Assembly: GCA_902812455.1 (NCBI GenBank)
Contig: CADDZH010000047.1
Span: forward strand, 1-37,356
Origin: Chloroflexota bacterium
Lineage (GTDB): Bacteria > Chloroflexota > Ktedonobacteria > Ktedonobacterales > Ktedonobacteraceae
Direction of reading: 5' to 3'
DNA: 37,356 bases
Shown here: piece after piece, positions 1-6,554 of the stretch
Layout of the letters: each line of letters starts with the position of its first letter
How positions within the stretch are numbered: position 1 is the first letter of the stretch
Position numbers and translations under genes: made by a program
Notes under the pieces: model-generated
What the model saw: only the letters and a program-made list of their open reading frames with translations
Database searches by the model: none
What the model was told of the DNA's origin: nothing

Positions 1-2
1 CC

Positions 3-365
3 ATCACCATCTTGCACAGCCTGGCAGAGGCGAAGCGCGAAGAATTCGTGAGCGATTATCACATTTATGGCCTGGCGGAGCGCTACCTGCAACTGGCCAT
101 CGAGGCCTGCCTGCAAATCTGTGGCATGCTGGTCGCTTCCTTCGGATTGCGCCGCCCCGAAGGCTACCACGAACTGCTGAGCATTGTGGCGGGTCAGAAG
201 ATCATCCCACAGCCGCTGGCATACCGCTTAGAGATCCTCACCAACCTGCGCGACTCGCTGGTACGCGAACCCGGAACGCTCAACCGCGATGTGCTCTACG
301 ACCACATCCAGCAACGCCTCGATGATCTGAAGGCGTTTGCTGATGCTATCGAAAATAAGGTCTGA
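3..365 (+). CDS. HepT-like (DUF86) toxin family protein, 5'-truncated by the window edge
   Basis: The frame is open to the window start. The readable part matches the helical HepT/DUF86 fold, including the AERYLQLAIEACLQI helix and a C-terminal LTNLRDSLVREPG segment. Family members usually carry about 20 more N-terminal residues, so the TTG at 12 is probably not the start and the gene begins outside the window. HepT proteins are RNase-type toxins (HEPN superfamily) neutralised by the nucleotidyltransferase MntA, normally encoded just upstream. The catalytic HEPN motif is RX4HXY. Here the aligned segment reads R-DSLV-R-E-P, so the His and Tyr are replaced by Arg and Pro. The fold assignment is fairly secure; activity is doubtful. 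It ends with TGA at 363-365. Confidence 0.75.
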   Translation: MTILHSLAEAKREEFVSDYHIYGLAERYLQLAIEACLQICGMLVASFGLRRPEGYHELLSIVAGQKIIPQPLAYRLEILTNLRDSLVREPGTLNRDVLYDHIQQRLDDLKAFADAIENKV

Positions 366-426
366 CAGACGTCTGATTCCTCCCGCTGTTATCTGGCGTT
401 AGACCTTTCCTGAGCTTGTATTTTCA

Positions 427-470
427 TTAAGAACTTATCCGAAAACCTGGCCTCCACGAGGGAGGCCACC
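427..470 (+). repeat. Repeat family B, copy 1 (left-end type)
   Basis: Starts AAGAACTTATCCGAAAACC and continues into a perfect hairpin: GGCCTCC (449-455), loop ACGAG, GGAGGCC (461-467). The same beginning and core occur at 2087. The right half of the complete element is missing here. Confidence 0.75.
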
Positions 471-477
471 CTAGTAG

Positions 478-615
478 CATAAGGTGCCAAACATGTCACC
501 CTGAGCGAAGCGAAGGGTCTGATGCCGATCGCCAGAGATGCTTCCCCTTCGCGGAGTTTACCCTGAGCGAAGCGAATGGGCTCAGGGCTTCGGCTCACGC
601 GCTCAGGGCGACATG
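478..615 (+). repeat. Repeat family C, copy 1 (MITE-like, GAGCGAAGCGAAG core)
   Basis: Contains CCTGAGCGAAGCGAAGG at about 499 and again at about 560. It is bounded by an inverted pair: CATGTCACCCTGAGCG (492-507) against CGCTCAGGGCGACATG (600-615), one mismatch in 16. The left 80 nt align with the reverse complement of 31640-31727. Translated, the family gives the HPERSEGS-like peptides often predicted as spurious proteins. Confidence 0.75.
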
Positions 616-999
616 CTCTCAGATCACAATAATTTTTCCCTTTATCCTTTGCTTTCCTCCTTTCCCTCTGCCAATTTTCCTTCATATCCCCTCTTCTCAT
701 AGGCGGAAATCCCTCCTGAAAAGTGGGTACTTTTACCTCTTCTTTTCTGTACAACCCCCTTGTACTATTCCCACAGTAGAAAAAAAGTTCTAGGAAAGAG
801 ATATCCCAGGCAATTGAATAGCCAGGGATATCCCTCATCAAGGCCTCGCTGGGCAGCGGCGGCGATCCGGCAGTGGCGTAGAAGGGGGTGAGCACATGAG
901 TTGAGCATGTGAAGTTGAATAGAAGTTTCGGAGCGATCTCATGTTGATGAAACAACACACGATGGACACAGGTATGTTATACTACGAAGGGAACAAGCC

Positions 1000-1813
1000 A
1001 TGCGAGCGCGCACAAACACTTTCGCACGCGTTGTAAGCTGTCTTTGTAGCGCGGTTCTTTGTATTGCGTTTACTTTAGGTGTGTTCATGGTCAAGCCGGC
1101 ACAGGCTCATATGCGATATGGTGATACCTCGAACTGTTTCGGGGGTTGCGCGTTGGACTGGTTGGAACGGTACCACGCAAGGCGTGAAGGTCGTGACAGT
1201 TGTGAGTAATCCGGCACTTCGCACATCTCCGGCAGAGTGGTCCAGGTTTGCGCAGGTCAATAATGGAAGCCAGGATCTCATCGACGCCGGGTTTGAGAAA
1301 ATTACGAAGGGCATGGGAGGCTTTTGCACAGGTGGAGGTGGCCTCTTCGCCTTTGCCTGGTTTAATGCTGCTGGTTCTGGGGCTCCAAGGTGTATTCCGG
1401 TGAACAGTGACAACATCAACCAGAATGCGACCATTGAGATCAACCCGTACTACAGCAACGGCGGCGGGATGCTCGTCAACATCTATATGTACGATGGGCA
1501 AAAGCTCACCTACTACATTGATAATGGTTGGGGGCTCGGGCAGTCCTTTGGGCAAATAAAATACCAGGAGCAAATCTTTGATTACGTCACTGGTCATGAA
1601 GTCTGGGGATCAGCCTGGGAAGAGAGTTCGTACATGGAAAACAATACCTGGTATTACCAACATCGCGGTGCTGACTTCCTCACGTACCAACTTCCGCCCC
1701 AAATGTACTGGTACATTGAGCCGGCCAATGGCAACGCCGGAGGAGAGTTGCACACCTGCGTCTATGATAGTAATGTGAATGATTGCGTGCTCGGAGCGAC
1801 TCCTGTGCGATAG
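1000..1813 (+). CDS. Secreted protein of unknown function, apparently frameshifted
   Basis: Two overlapping frames make one gene. The first (from ATG 1000, RBS GAAGGGA at 986-992) encodes a signal peptide: Arg-rich start, hydrophobic core ending near VFMVKPAQA, then a likely cleavage site. It runs into a stop at 1207-1209. The second frame runs to 1813 and gives the mature domain (from about VARWTGWNGTTQG, rich in Gly, Asn, Tyr and Trp, three Cys pairs). The frames meet at a G5 run (1141-1145); removing one G joins them into about 270 residues. A GTG-started reading from 1079 would have no signal peptide. I do not recognise the domain. Its C-terminus (PPQMYW ... AGGELHTCVYD) recurs in the fragment at 2466-2657. 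The break is either a real mutation or a homopolymer sequencing error. Confidence 0.6.
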
Positions 1814-1846
1814 GCCGAGCCGAGCCGCCGGGAAAGGATGGAGCCC

Positions 1847-2086
1847 ATGAGAAAGTTTAGACTCACGCTAAGAAGGCGGCGTGACGAACCGCCGCCACTT
1901 GCGTCTACAGTTTGTGATGATCCTACGCTCCTCGCGTTTACGGATTGTGATGAACAGCACCTCTCGCTTTCCATCACGGCCCTGCTCAAGACCCCACAGT
2001 ACACTCCGTTCACAACCGTGGTCGAGATAGTGGAGATAGAAGATCAGCCCATGCCAGGGGTCGTGAAGTTTTCGCTGCCTGGCTAA
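1847..2086 (+). CDS. Small hypothetical protein (79 aa)
   Basis: ATG at 1847 lies 9 nt after AAAGG (1833-1837). An earlier in-frame ATG at 1838 would touch that RBS and is less likely. The product starts with a strongly basic stretch (RKFRLTLRRRRDE) followed by an acidic, beta-prone part (VVEIVEIEDQPMPG). No signal peptide, membrane segment or known domain. It follows the secreted-protein gene by 33 nt. The stop TAA is the first base triplet of the family B MITE; without the insertion the next in-frame codon would be TAG, so the element barely changes the protein. Function unknown; possibly a companion of the secreted protein. Confidence 0.4.
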   Translation: MRKFRLTLRRRRDEPPPLASTVCDDPTLLAFTDCDEQHLSLSITALLKTPQYTPFTTVVEIVEIEDQPMPGVVKFSLPG

Positions 2087-2209
2087 GAACTGATCCAAAA
2101 AACCTGGCCCCCACAAGGGAGGACACTACATCTTGCGGCTTCGAACGAGGTGAAATGTAGTGATTCCCCTTGTGGGAATCGGGCTTCGATCCAGTTTTCG
2201 GATAAACTC
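2087..2209. mobile_element. Complete MITE of repeat family B with terminal inverted repeats and TA flanks
   Basis: Left end GAACTGATCCAAAAAACC (2087-2104) and the reverse complement of the right end (2191-2209, GAGTTTATCCGAAAACTGG) are imperfect inverted repeats. Inside, CCCACAAGGG (2110-2119) pairs with CCCTTGTGGG (2167-2176), and CACTACAT (2124-2131) with ATGTAGTG (2155-2162). A TA dinucleotide borders each end (2084-2085 and 2210-2211), as expected for a TA target duplication of IS630/Tc1-mariner type. It has no coding capacity. Confidence 0.7.
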
Positions 2210-2236
2210 TAGATAAACTTTAAAGGAGCTACATCT

Positions 2237-2488
2237 ATGGGAACATCACACACCAATGCGCCATCGGAGGTTCAGCTTGTCTATCGCATAGAACTGAGAG
2301 AGGACGGCAATGAGCAGGAGCTTGCGATCACGGCTGCTCCCTCGCTTGATTATATTGCCGATTGCCTTCGCTGGGTGCTCGAAAGCGGCAATTACCGGCC
2401 AGGTGAGACGTTCATCGTGATCAGAGAAGTGCCGAAATGGTGGCAAGTAGCAGAGCAATGGGCCGTTGCCGCCCATGATCGTACCTGA
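2237..2488 (+). CDS. Small hypothetical protein (83 aa)
   Basis: ATG at 2237 is preceded by AAGGAG (2222-2227) at good spacing. The acidic product has an alternating beta/alpha look (VQLVYRIELREDG ... LDYIADCLRWVLESGNYRPGE TFIVIREV), with Trp near the end. No signal peptide or known domain. The segment NYRPGETFIVIREV has a faint resemblance to QYTPFTTVVEIVEI in the 1847 product, so the two small genes could be diverged partners of the duplicated secreted-protein unit. That relation is weak. Function unknown. Confidence 0.45.
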   Translation: MGTSHTNAPSEVQLVYRIELREDGNEQELAITAAPSLDYIADCLRWVLESGNYRPGETFIVIREVPKWWQVAEQWAVAAHDRT

Positions 2489-2657
2489 ACAGGCAAATTG
2501 CAACGATACTGAAAGCGGTAGATGCAACTATCCAACAAATCCGCCACAGATGTACTGGCAATCCTTGCCGCAGGATAATGGCGCTGGTGGCGTTTTGATG
2601 AGTTGTGTCTATGACCCAGCGGAAAACCCTGAGAATATCTGCATGCTAAACCAGTGA
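2466..2657 (+). pseudogene. C-terminal fragment duplicating the secreted protein at 1000-1813
   Basis: The open frame overlaps the 3' end of the preceding gene and has only a TTG or an internal ATG (2475) as start, with no RBS. Its product contains PPQMYWQSLPQDNGAGG and then MSCVYDPAENPENIC, which lines up with PPQMYW, AGG and CVYD at the end of the 1000-1813 protein. The similarity extends to DNA. No signal peptide or upstream domain is present. This is best read as the remnant of a second gene copy, though expression as a small coupled product cannot be excluded because the next ORF overlaps its stop. Confidence 0.5.
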
Positions 2658-2881
2658 ACATCGTTATTGACGTTTGGACAATAAAGTGCACATCATGCGA
2701 GTGGGCCGTCTGCTGGTTCGGCCAGCCGTTTGACCCACTCGTAAGCTGCCCGTACCATCCGTGCGCCCAGAAGTTTGAGTACCCGATGCAGGCAAGACAC
2801 GCCGGATACGCATGGTACAGTCAAAGACATATCCAGTATGTCGGCCAACACCTGGAAGCTTACGGCGGAAAAAGACTGTGA
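2654..2881 (+). CDS. Small Cys-rich hypothetical protein (75 aa)
   Basis: GTG at 2654 overlaps the preceding TGA (GTGA), a layout typical of translational coupling. The product has CTSC near residue 12, a further Cys at about 20, and CPYHPC near residue 33, which looks like a small zinc-binding knuckle, followed by an aromatic, His-rich tail. No known family recognised and no signal peptide. It ends 21 nt before the stop of the convergent TPR gene. Moderate confidence that it is a gene at all. Confidence 0.4.
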   Translation: MNIVIDVWTIKCTSCEWAVCWFGQPFDPLVSCPYHPCAQKFEYPMQARHAGYAWYSQRHIQYVGQHLEAYGGKRL

Positions 2882-2902
2882 TGGGAGATGGTATTAAAGT
2901 CC

Positions 2903-4315
2903 TTATATCTCCTCGCCGCTGGCCGCTTTTAGCGCGTTGGCCTGCTCCCGGGCAGCGGCTGCCTCGTCTGGTTCTCCTTTGTCCTCGTAGATCTGTGCCA
3001 GCGTTTCGTAGGCAACGATCAGGGACGGGTCGAGTGCGATAGCCTGTTGCGCGGCTTCAATGGCCTCGTCGTATCGCCTCACCTCACGGAGCGTATCGGC
3101 CAGGTCGTTGTAGTAATCGGCATTGAGCGGGTCGCTGTCGATGGCATTCTGGTAGTTTTCGATGGCCTCATCATACTGGCCAAGGGCGTCCTGGGCAGTA
3201 GCAAGCTGATAATAGCCTTCGGGGTCGCCCTCAAACTTTTCCAGCAATGTTCTGCTGGTAGCCATGGCTTCATCATAGCGCCCAAGCGAATTATAGGTAT
3301 CGGCAAGGCCGGCGTAGGCAGCGGCCAGGTCATCGGCCTGCAAATCTTCGCTGCGATCGATGAGACTCTGGTACATGGCCGCAGCATCTTCGTAGCGGTC
3401 CGTTTCCAGGTATGTCTCGGCCAAACTGAAGCGGGCAGTGACGCGGGTTGGATCAATTTGCAGCGCGCGCTTATAGGCATCGATGGCCTCGTCATTCCTG
3501 CCCTGCAGCGCCCGCCAGGTTCCCAGGTGCTCCCAGGCCTCGGCATCATCGGGCGCCATAGCCACAATGCGAGCATAGGTATCCACCGCCTGGTCGCGCT
3601 CTCCCATCTGCTCATAGACAGCCGCGAGCATGTCATAGCCGGTGCGGCTATCCGGATCAAGAGAGAGCATCTGGTTGGCGGCAGAAAGCGCGTCATCATA
3701 GCGATGCATATCGAGATAAATGCTGGCAAGTTCGGCATAGCGGCTTGCATCGCGAGGATCATCGTCTATCCTGCGCTCTTGCTCCATGAGACGGCGCCAT
3801 TGATCGTTGACACGCTCGCGCACGTCGCGCAGGTTATCAGCAGCAAGCGTATTATCGGGATTGAGGTAAATTGCGTGGCGGTATGCCTGGATGGCATCCT
3901 CGTAGAGATTCTGCAAGCGATAGGCATCGCCCAATCCAAGGTAGAGATCATCATTCTCGGGGTCCAGTTCGAGGGCCAACTGCAAAATCTCCACCGCTTC
4001 CTCATATAAGCCCAGCTCAGTATAGAGGTTGCCAAGATTGCTATAGGCCTCGATCAATTGGGGGTCCAGGTCAATGGCTCGCCGGTAGCCGGCGACGGCG
4101 AGCTCAGACTCGCCAAGATATTGCTGGGCTAAGGCGAGGTTATAGCGGCTCCTGGCATTTTCGGGGTTGATGGCGACGGCGTGTTCAAATGCCTCGGCGG
4201 CTGCCTCGTAGTCTCCTTGTTGGGCAGCCGCATTGCCCTTATCTGTCCATGCTTGTTCCTCATCTGCTCCAGATGAAGCCTGCCCGTTATGACTGTTGCT
4301 CATATCTGTATCCAT
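2903..4315 (-). CDS. TPR-repeat protein (about twelve TPR units)
   Basis: 470 residues, no signal peptide and no membrane segment. After a short acidic N-terminus the protein is almost entirely tandem 34-residue TPRs with the usual W/L-G-Y-A-P spacing. I count about twelve, for example YNLALAQQYLGESELAVAGY and YYQLATAQDALGQYDEAIEN. A non-TPR charged linker (RDVRERVNDQWRRLMEQERR) separates repeats 4 and 5. TPR superhelices bind other proteins, so a scaffolding role is likely, with unknown partner. The gene follows mraY on the same strand with a 159-nt gap holding a family A repeat. The C-terminal tail of that MraY also has a TPR-like segment. Start ATG 4315 with AGTAGG upstream; Met5 is an alternative. 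Confidence 0.9.
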   Translation of the reverse strand: MDTDMSNSHNGQASSGADEEQAWTDKGNAAAQQGDYEAAAEAFEHAVAINPENARSRYNLALAQQYLGESELAVAGYRRAIDLDPQLIEAYSNLGNLYTELGLYEEAVEILQLALELDPENDDLYLGLGDAYRLQNLYEDAIQAYRHAIYLNPDNTLAADNLRDVRERVNDQWRRLMEQERRIDDDPRDASRYAELASIYLDMHRYDDALSAANQMLSLDPDSRTGYDMLAAVYEQMGERDQAVDTYARIVAMAPDDAEAWEHLGTWRALQGRNDEAIDAYKRALQIDPTRVTARFSLAETYLETDRYEDAAAMYQSLIDRSEDLQADDLAAAYAGLADTYNSLGRYDEAMATSRTLLEKFEGDPEGYYQLATAQDALGQYDEAIENYQNAIDSDPLNADYYNDLADTLREVRRYDEAIEAAQQAIALDPSLIVAYETLAQIYEDKGEPDEAAAAREQANALKAASGEEI

Positions 4316-4380
4316 AAATAAACCTACTCTCCTCTATGTGCTGTTCTATATTAACCTATGGTTGCACCACATCAGCGAAG

Positions 4381-4435
4381 GACGAGGGCAAGCGCAAGGC
4401 CCCCACACCCCGCCCTGCCGCTCCTTGCCCCTACA
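4381..4435 (-). repeat. Repeat family A, copy 1 (long form)
   Basis: On the minus strand it starts GTAGGGGCAAGGAGCGGC and ends GGGGCCTTGCGCTTGCCC. The same long form recurs at 8056, 34222 and 34322. Next to it, GATCCGC and GCGGATC (about 4439-4460) make a separate 7-bp hairpin without a T-run downstream of mraY. Confidence 0.65.
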
Positions 4436-4474
4436 GGAACGATCCGCTTCCCAGGCGGATCCCAAAAAACTTGC

Positions 4475-6469
4475 CTATTCTCCCTCCCGGGTGGGAACCA
4501 GCCGCAGCAGCCGTGCCAGCCAGCCCAGAGGCTGTAAGGGTGATGGCGCATATACTCCGTTGGAGCTGGTCATGCTATTGCTGTTGCCGTTTGTCCCGGG
4601 AGCATGCATATCTCTGCTTTGTTTTGGCAGAGGAGCCGTCGGCTGGCGAGACTCCTCATCACCCTCAGCAACCTCCTCTGGCTCGTCATACATCGAGTCT
4701 TGCGGAGATGTTGCCCATTCTCCCTGCCGTTCCAGTGTTTCCTCGCTGCTCACGGGCGTGTGCGGGTTCGGCAAATCGGCGGGTGACAGATTGCCGGTAA
4801 GAATGGGAGGTTGTTGCAGTATTTGATCGCGGCGCATTGGCTGCGTTTCCTGCTTTTCCAGGGCCAGGCGATTATCGACTTCGCTAAGCAAGCGCGCGAT
4901 CTCTGGCCTCAAGGCGAGATTACTATCCGGTATGCGTGACCATTGTGCTAGAGCAGCCGGGTAGTAGCCTGCCCGGTAACAGTAAAGGCCAAGCAAAGCG
5001 CGTGCATCAAAGATATTCATACGGTGCCAGAGCGCCGCCTCCTCGGCTGGAGTCTCTATCACATTTTCACTGGCTTCGATGATCTCTACCAGGTGATACA
5101 GTCGTATCCCCATAATCTCATATGGGTAGCCGTAGTAGAGTGCTAGCCTGCGCCGTCGTGGCCGTTCAGCCGGATGTTTGCCCACAAAATATTTGCGTGT
5201 CCATGAGCCGCTTGACCAGATGAGCCACGCCAGGATGAGTGCCAGGATACGGCCAAGGTAGCGTTCCCAGGTCTGTGGCGCTGTCCCAACCATCACTCCC
5301 AGCAGGGCAAAACCCGCTCCCAGCGCCCATGCTCCATAAACCAGGCGGCGCCGGTCCCAGCCCAGCAGGTCAAAATGATGATGCAGCGGCGTCGCCAGGA
5401 ACGGCAGTGGAAACTCTGTATGTGGCACAAACTGCCCCATGCTGGCAAAACGCAGCAATTGGAGGTGTCGCCGGAAGAAAAAGCGCGCCATGATTTTGGC
5501 CGAGATCAGCGCAGAGAGGCCTTCCAGCACGAACGCGCCGCCTATCAGCAGGAGGGAGATTTCCTGGCGCGAGAAGATGGCGATCATTGCCAGCACACCG
5601 CCCAGGCCTAGCGCTCCACTATCACCCATGTAAATTTTTGCTCGCCGCTTCGCCGTCCCGCGCCGTGCCGCCCATGACGATGGCCAGTTCAAAGGCAGAA
5701 AGCCCAGCACGCTACCGGCACACAACAGCGATAGCACCTCCTGAACCAGACCCTCCGGCTTATTTAAGCTGCCGGTAATAATGATGCCAAAGGCCAGCGC
5801 CGCGCAGAATACCAGTCCTCCTGCCAGCCCATCTAATCCATCGCTAAAATCAACAGAGAGCGAGGTAACGCTACCAATAATACCCGTGACCAGCATCAGC
5901 AAGATCAGCCAGGCAAAGTAAGCAATCTGCCCCAGATGCGGGATCACCGGGCAAGAGGGATCGGTGCCGTGAGCAACCGGGCAGATCAAGGAGCCAATAA
6001 TCGGGAAGTCTATATATGGGGAGTAGGACTGCCTTCCACTGGGCAGCAGGAAAAAGTAGAACACGGCGGCAGCCATTGAGATAACAAGCACACCGGTAAA
6101 TTTTGCGCGTTGCGAGAGACCCTCTTTGCTGAAGACTTTGTTCCAGTCATCGATAAAGCCGAGCAACATAAAAGCGGCAGTAGCTGCAAGACCGATCAAT
6201 AGCAGCGTCCATTGATCAGTAGAGAAATGCAGAACGTACCCGGCGCCGATACCTACAACCTCGAGCACTAGAATAAGGGCCGGGCCACCGACCAGGGGCA
6301 ACTCTATCGTTTTAATTTCTCGTCCGCTTGCTGGAAGGTCGGAGCGATGAGGCCCAGGCTTGTATTCGCCGCTCCGGAACCTCGGAAACAGAACCCCAGC
6401 CAGGCTACAGAGCACCAGGCTGAGCGTCGTGCAAACAAAAAAGATGAGCAATAACCACAGTGGAACCAT
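4475..6469 (-). CDS. mraY: MraY-type phospho-N-acetylmuramoyl-pentapeptide transferase with long C-terminal tail
   Basis: MraY transfers phospho-MurNAc-pentapeptide onto undecaprenyl phosphate at the inner face of the membrane, giving lipid I. Visible signatures are the paired Asp in GFIDDWNKV (107-108), DFSDGLDGLAGG (207-218), YMGDSG (280-285) and PLHHHFDLLGW (361-371), spread among about ten hydrophobic helices. The usual N at the start of the NxxDGLDG motif is D here. The family is normally 320-360 aa; this protein has 664. About 240 extra residues follow the last helix: a basic patch (ERPRRRR), a TPR-like helical segment (LLGLYCYRAGYYPAALAQW) and a disordered Glu/Pro/Ser tail. ATG 6469 has GGGGAG 9 nt upstream. 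It lies 85 nt after murE in a probable operon. A related WecA-type transferase is less likely because of the HHH motif and murE linkage. Confidence 0.88.
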   Translation of the reverse strand: MVPLWLLLIFFVCTTLSLVLCSLAGVLFPRFRSGEYKPGPHRSDLPASGREIKTIELPLVGGPALILVLEVVGIGAGYVLHFSTDQWTLLLIGLAATAAFMLLGFIDDWNKVFSKEGLSQRAKFTGVLVISMAAAVFYFFLLPSGRQSYSPYIDFPIIGSLICPVAHGTDPSCPVIPHLGQIAYFAWLILLMLVTGIIGSVTSLSVDFSDGLDGLAGGLVFCAALAFGIIITGSLNKPEGLVQEVLSLLCAGSVLGFLPLNWPSSWAARRGTAKRRAKIYMGDSGALGLGGVLAMIAIFSRQEISLLLIGGAFVLEGLSALISAKIMARFFFRRHLQLLRFASMGQFVPHTEFPLPFLATPLHHHFDLLGWDRRRLVYGAWALGAGFALLGVMVGTAPQTWERYLGRILALILAWLIWSSGSWTRKYFVGKHPAERPRRRRLALYYGYPYEIMGIRLYHLVEIIEASENVIETPAEEAALWHRMNIFDARALLGLYCYRAGYYPAALAQWSRIPDSNLALRPEIARLLSEVDNRLALEKQETQPMRRDQILQQPPILTGNLSPADLPNPHTPVSSEETLERQGEWATSPQDSMYDEPEEVAEGDEESRQPTAPLPKQSRDMHAPGTNGNSNSMTSSNGVYAPSPLQPLGWLARLLRLVPTREGE

Positions 6470-6554
6470 ATATATATACTCCCCAAACGGACGCTTATAT
6501 GTTGAAACGTAAGCTAAGTTATCACAGTAACGTAACTGAAACGAATGCTTTTTT

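Larger units (their letters stand above)
366..999. other. 634-nt gene-free stretch made of repeats and unassigned DNA
   Basis: 427-470 is a copy of repeat family B and 478-615 a copy of family C, nearly abutting. From 616 to about 960 I recognise nothing. A 189-aa minus-strand frame (389-958) runs through both repeats; its C-terminal part is just the translated repeats and it resembles no family, so I do not call it. 975-983 reads TGTTATACT, an extended -10 box facing the secreted-protein gene at 1000. Confidence 0.6.

Noticed and set aside
389..958. 189-aa minus-strand open frame
   Set aside because: It reads through repeat families B and C, has no RBS or recognisable domain, and its C-terminal part is only translated repeat.
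3047..4009. 320-aa plus-strand frame opposite the TPR gene
   Set aside because: Shadow of the repetitive TPR coding sequence; composition and lack of domains argue against it.
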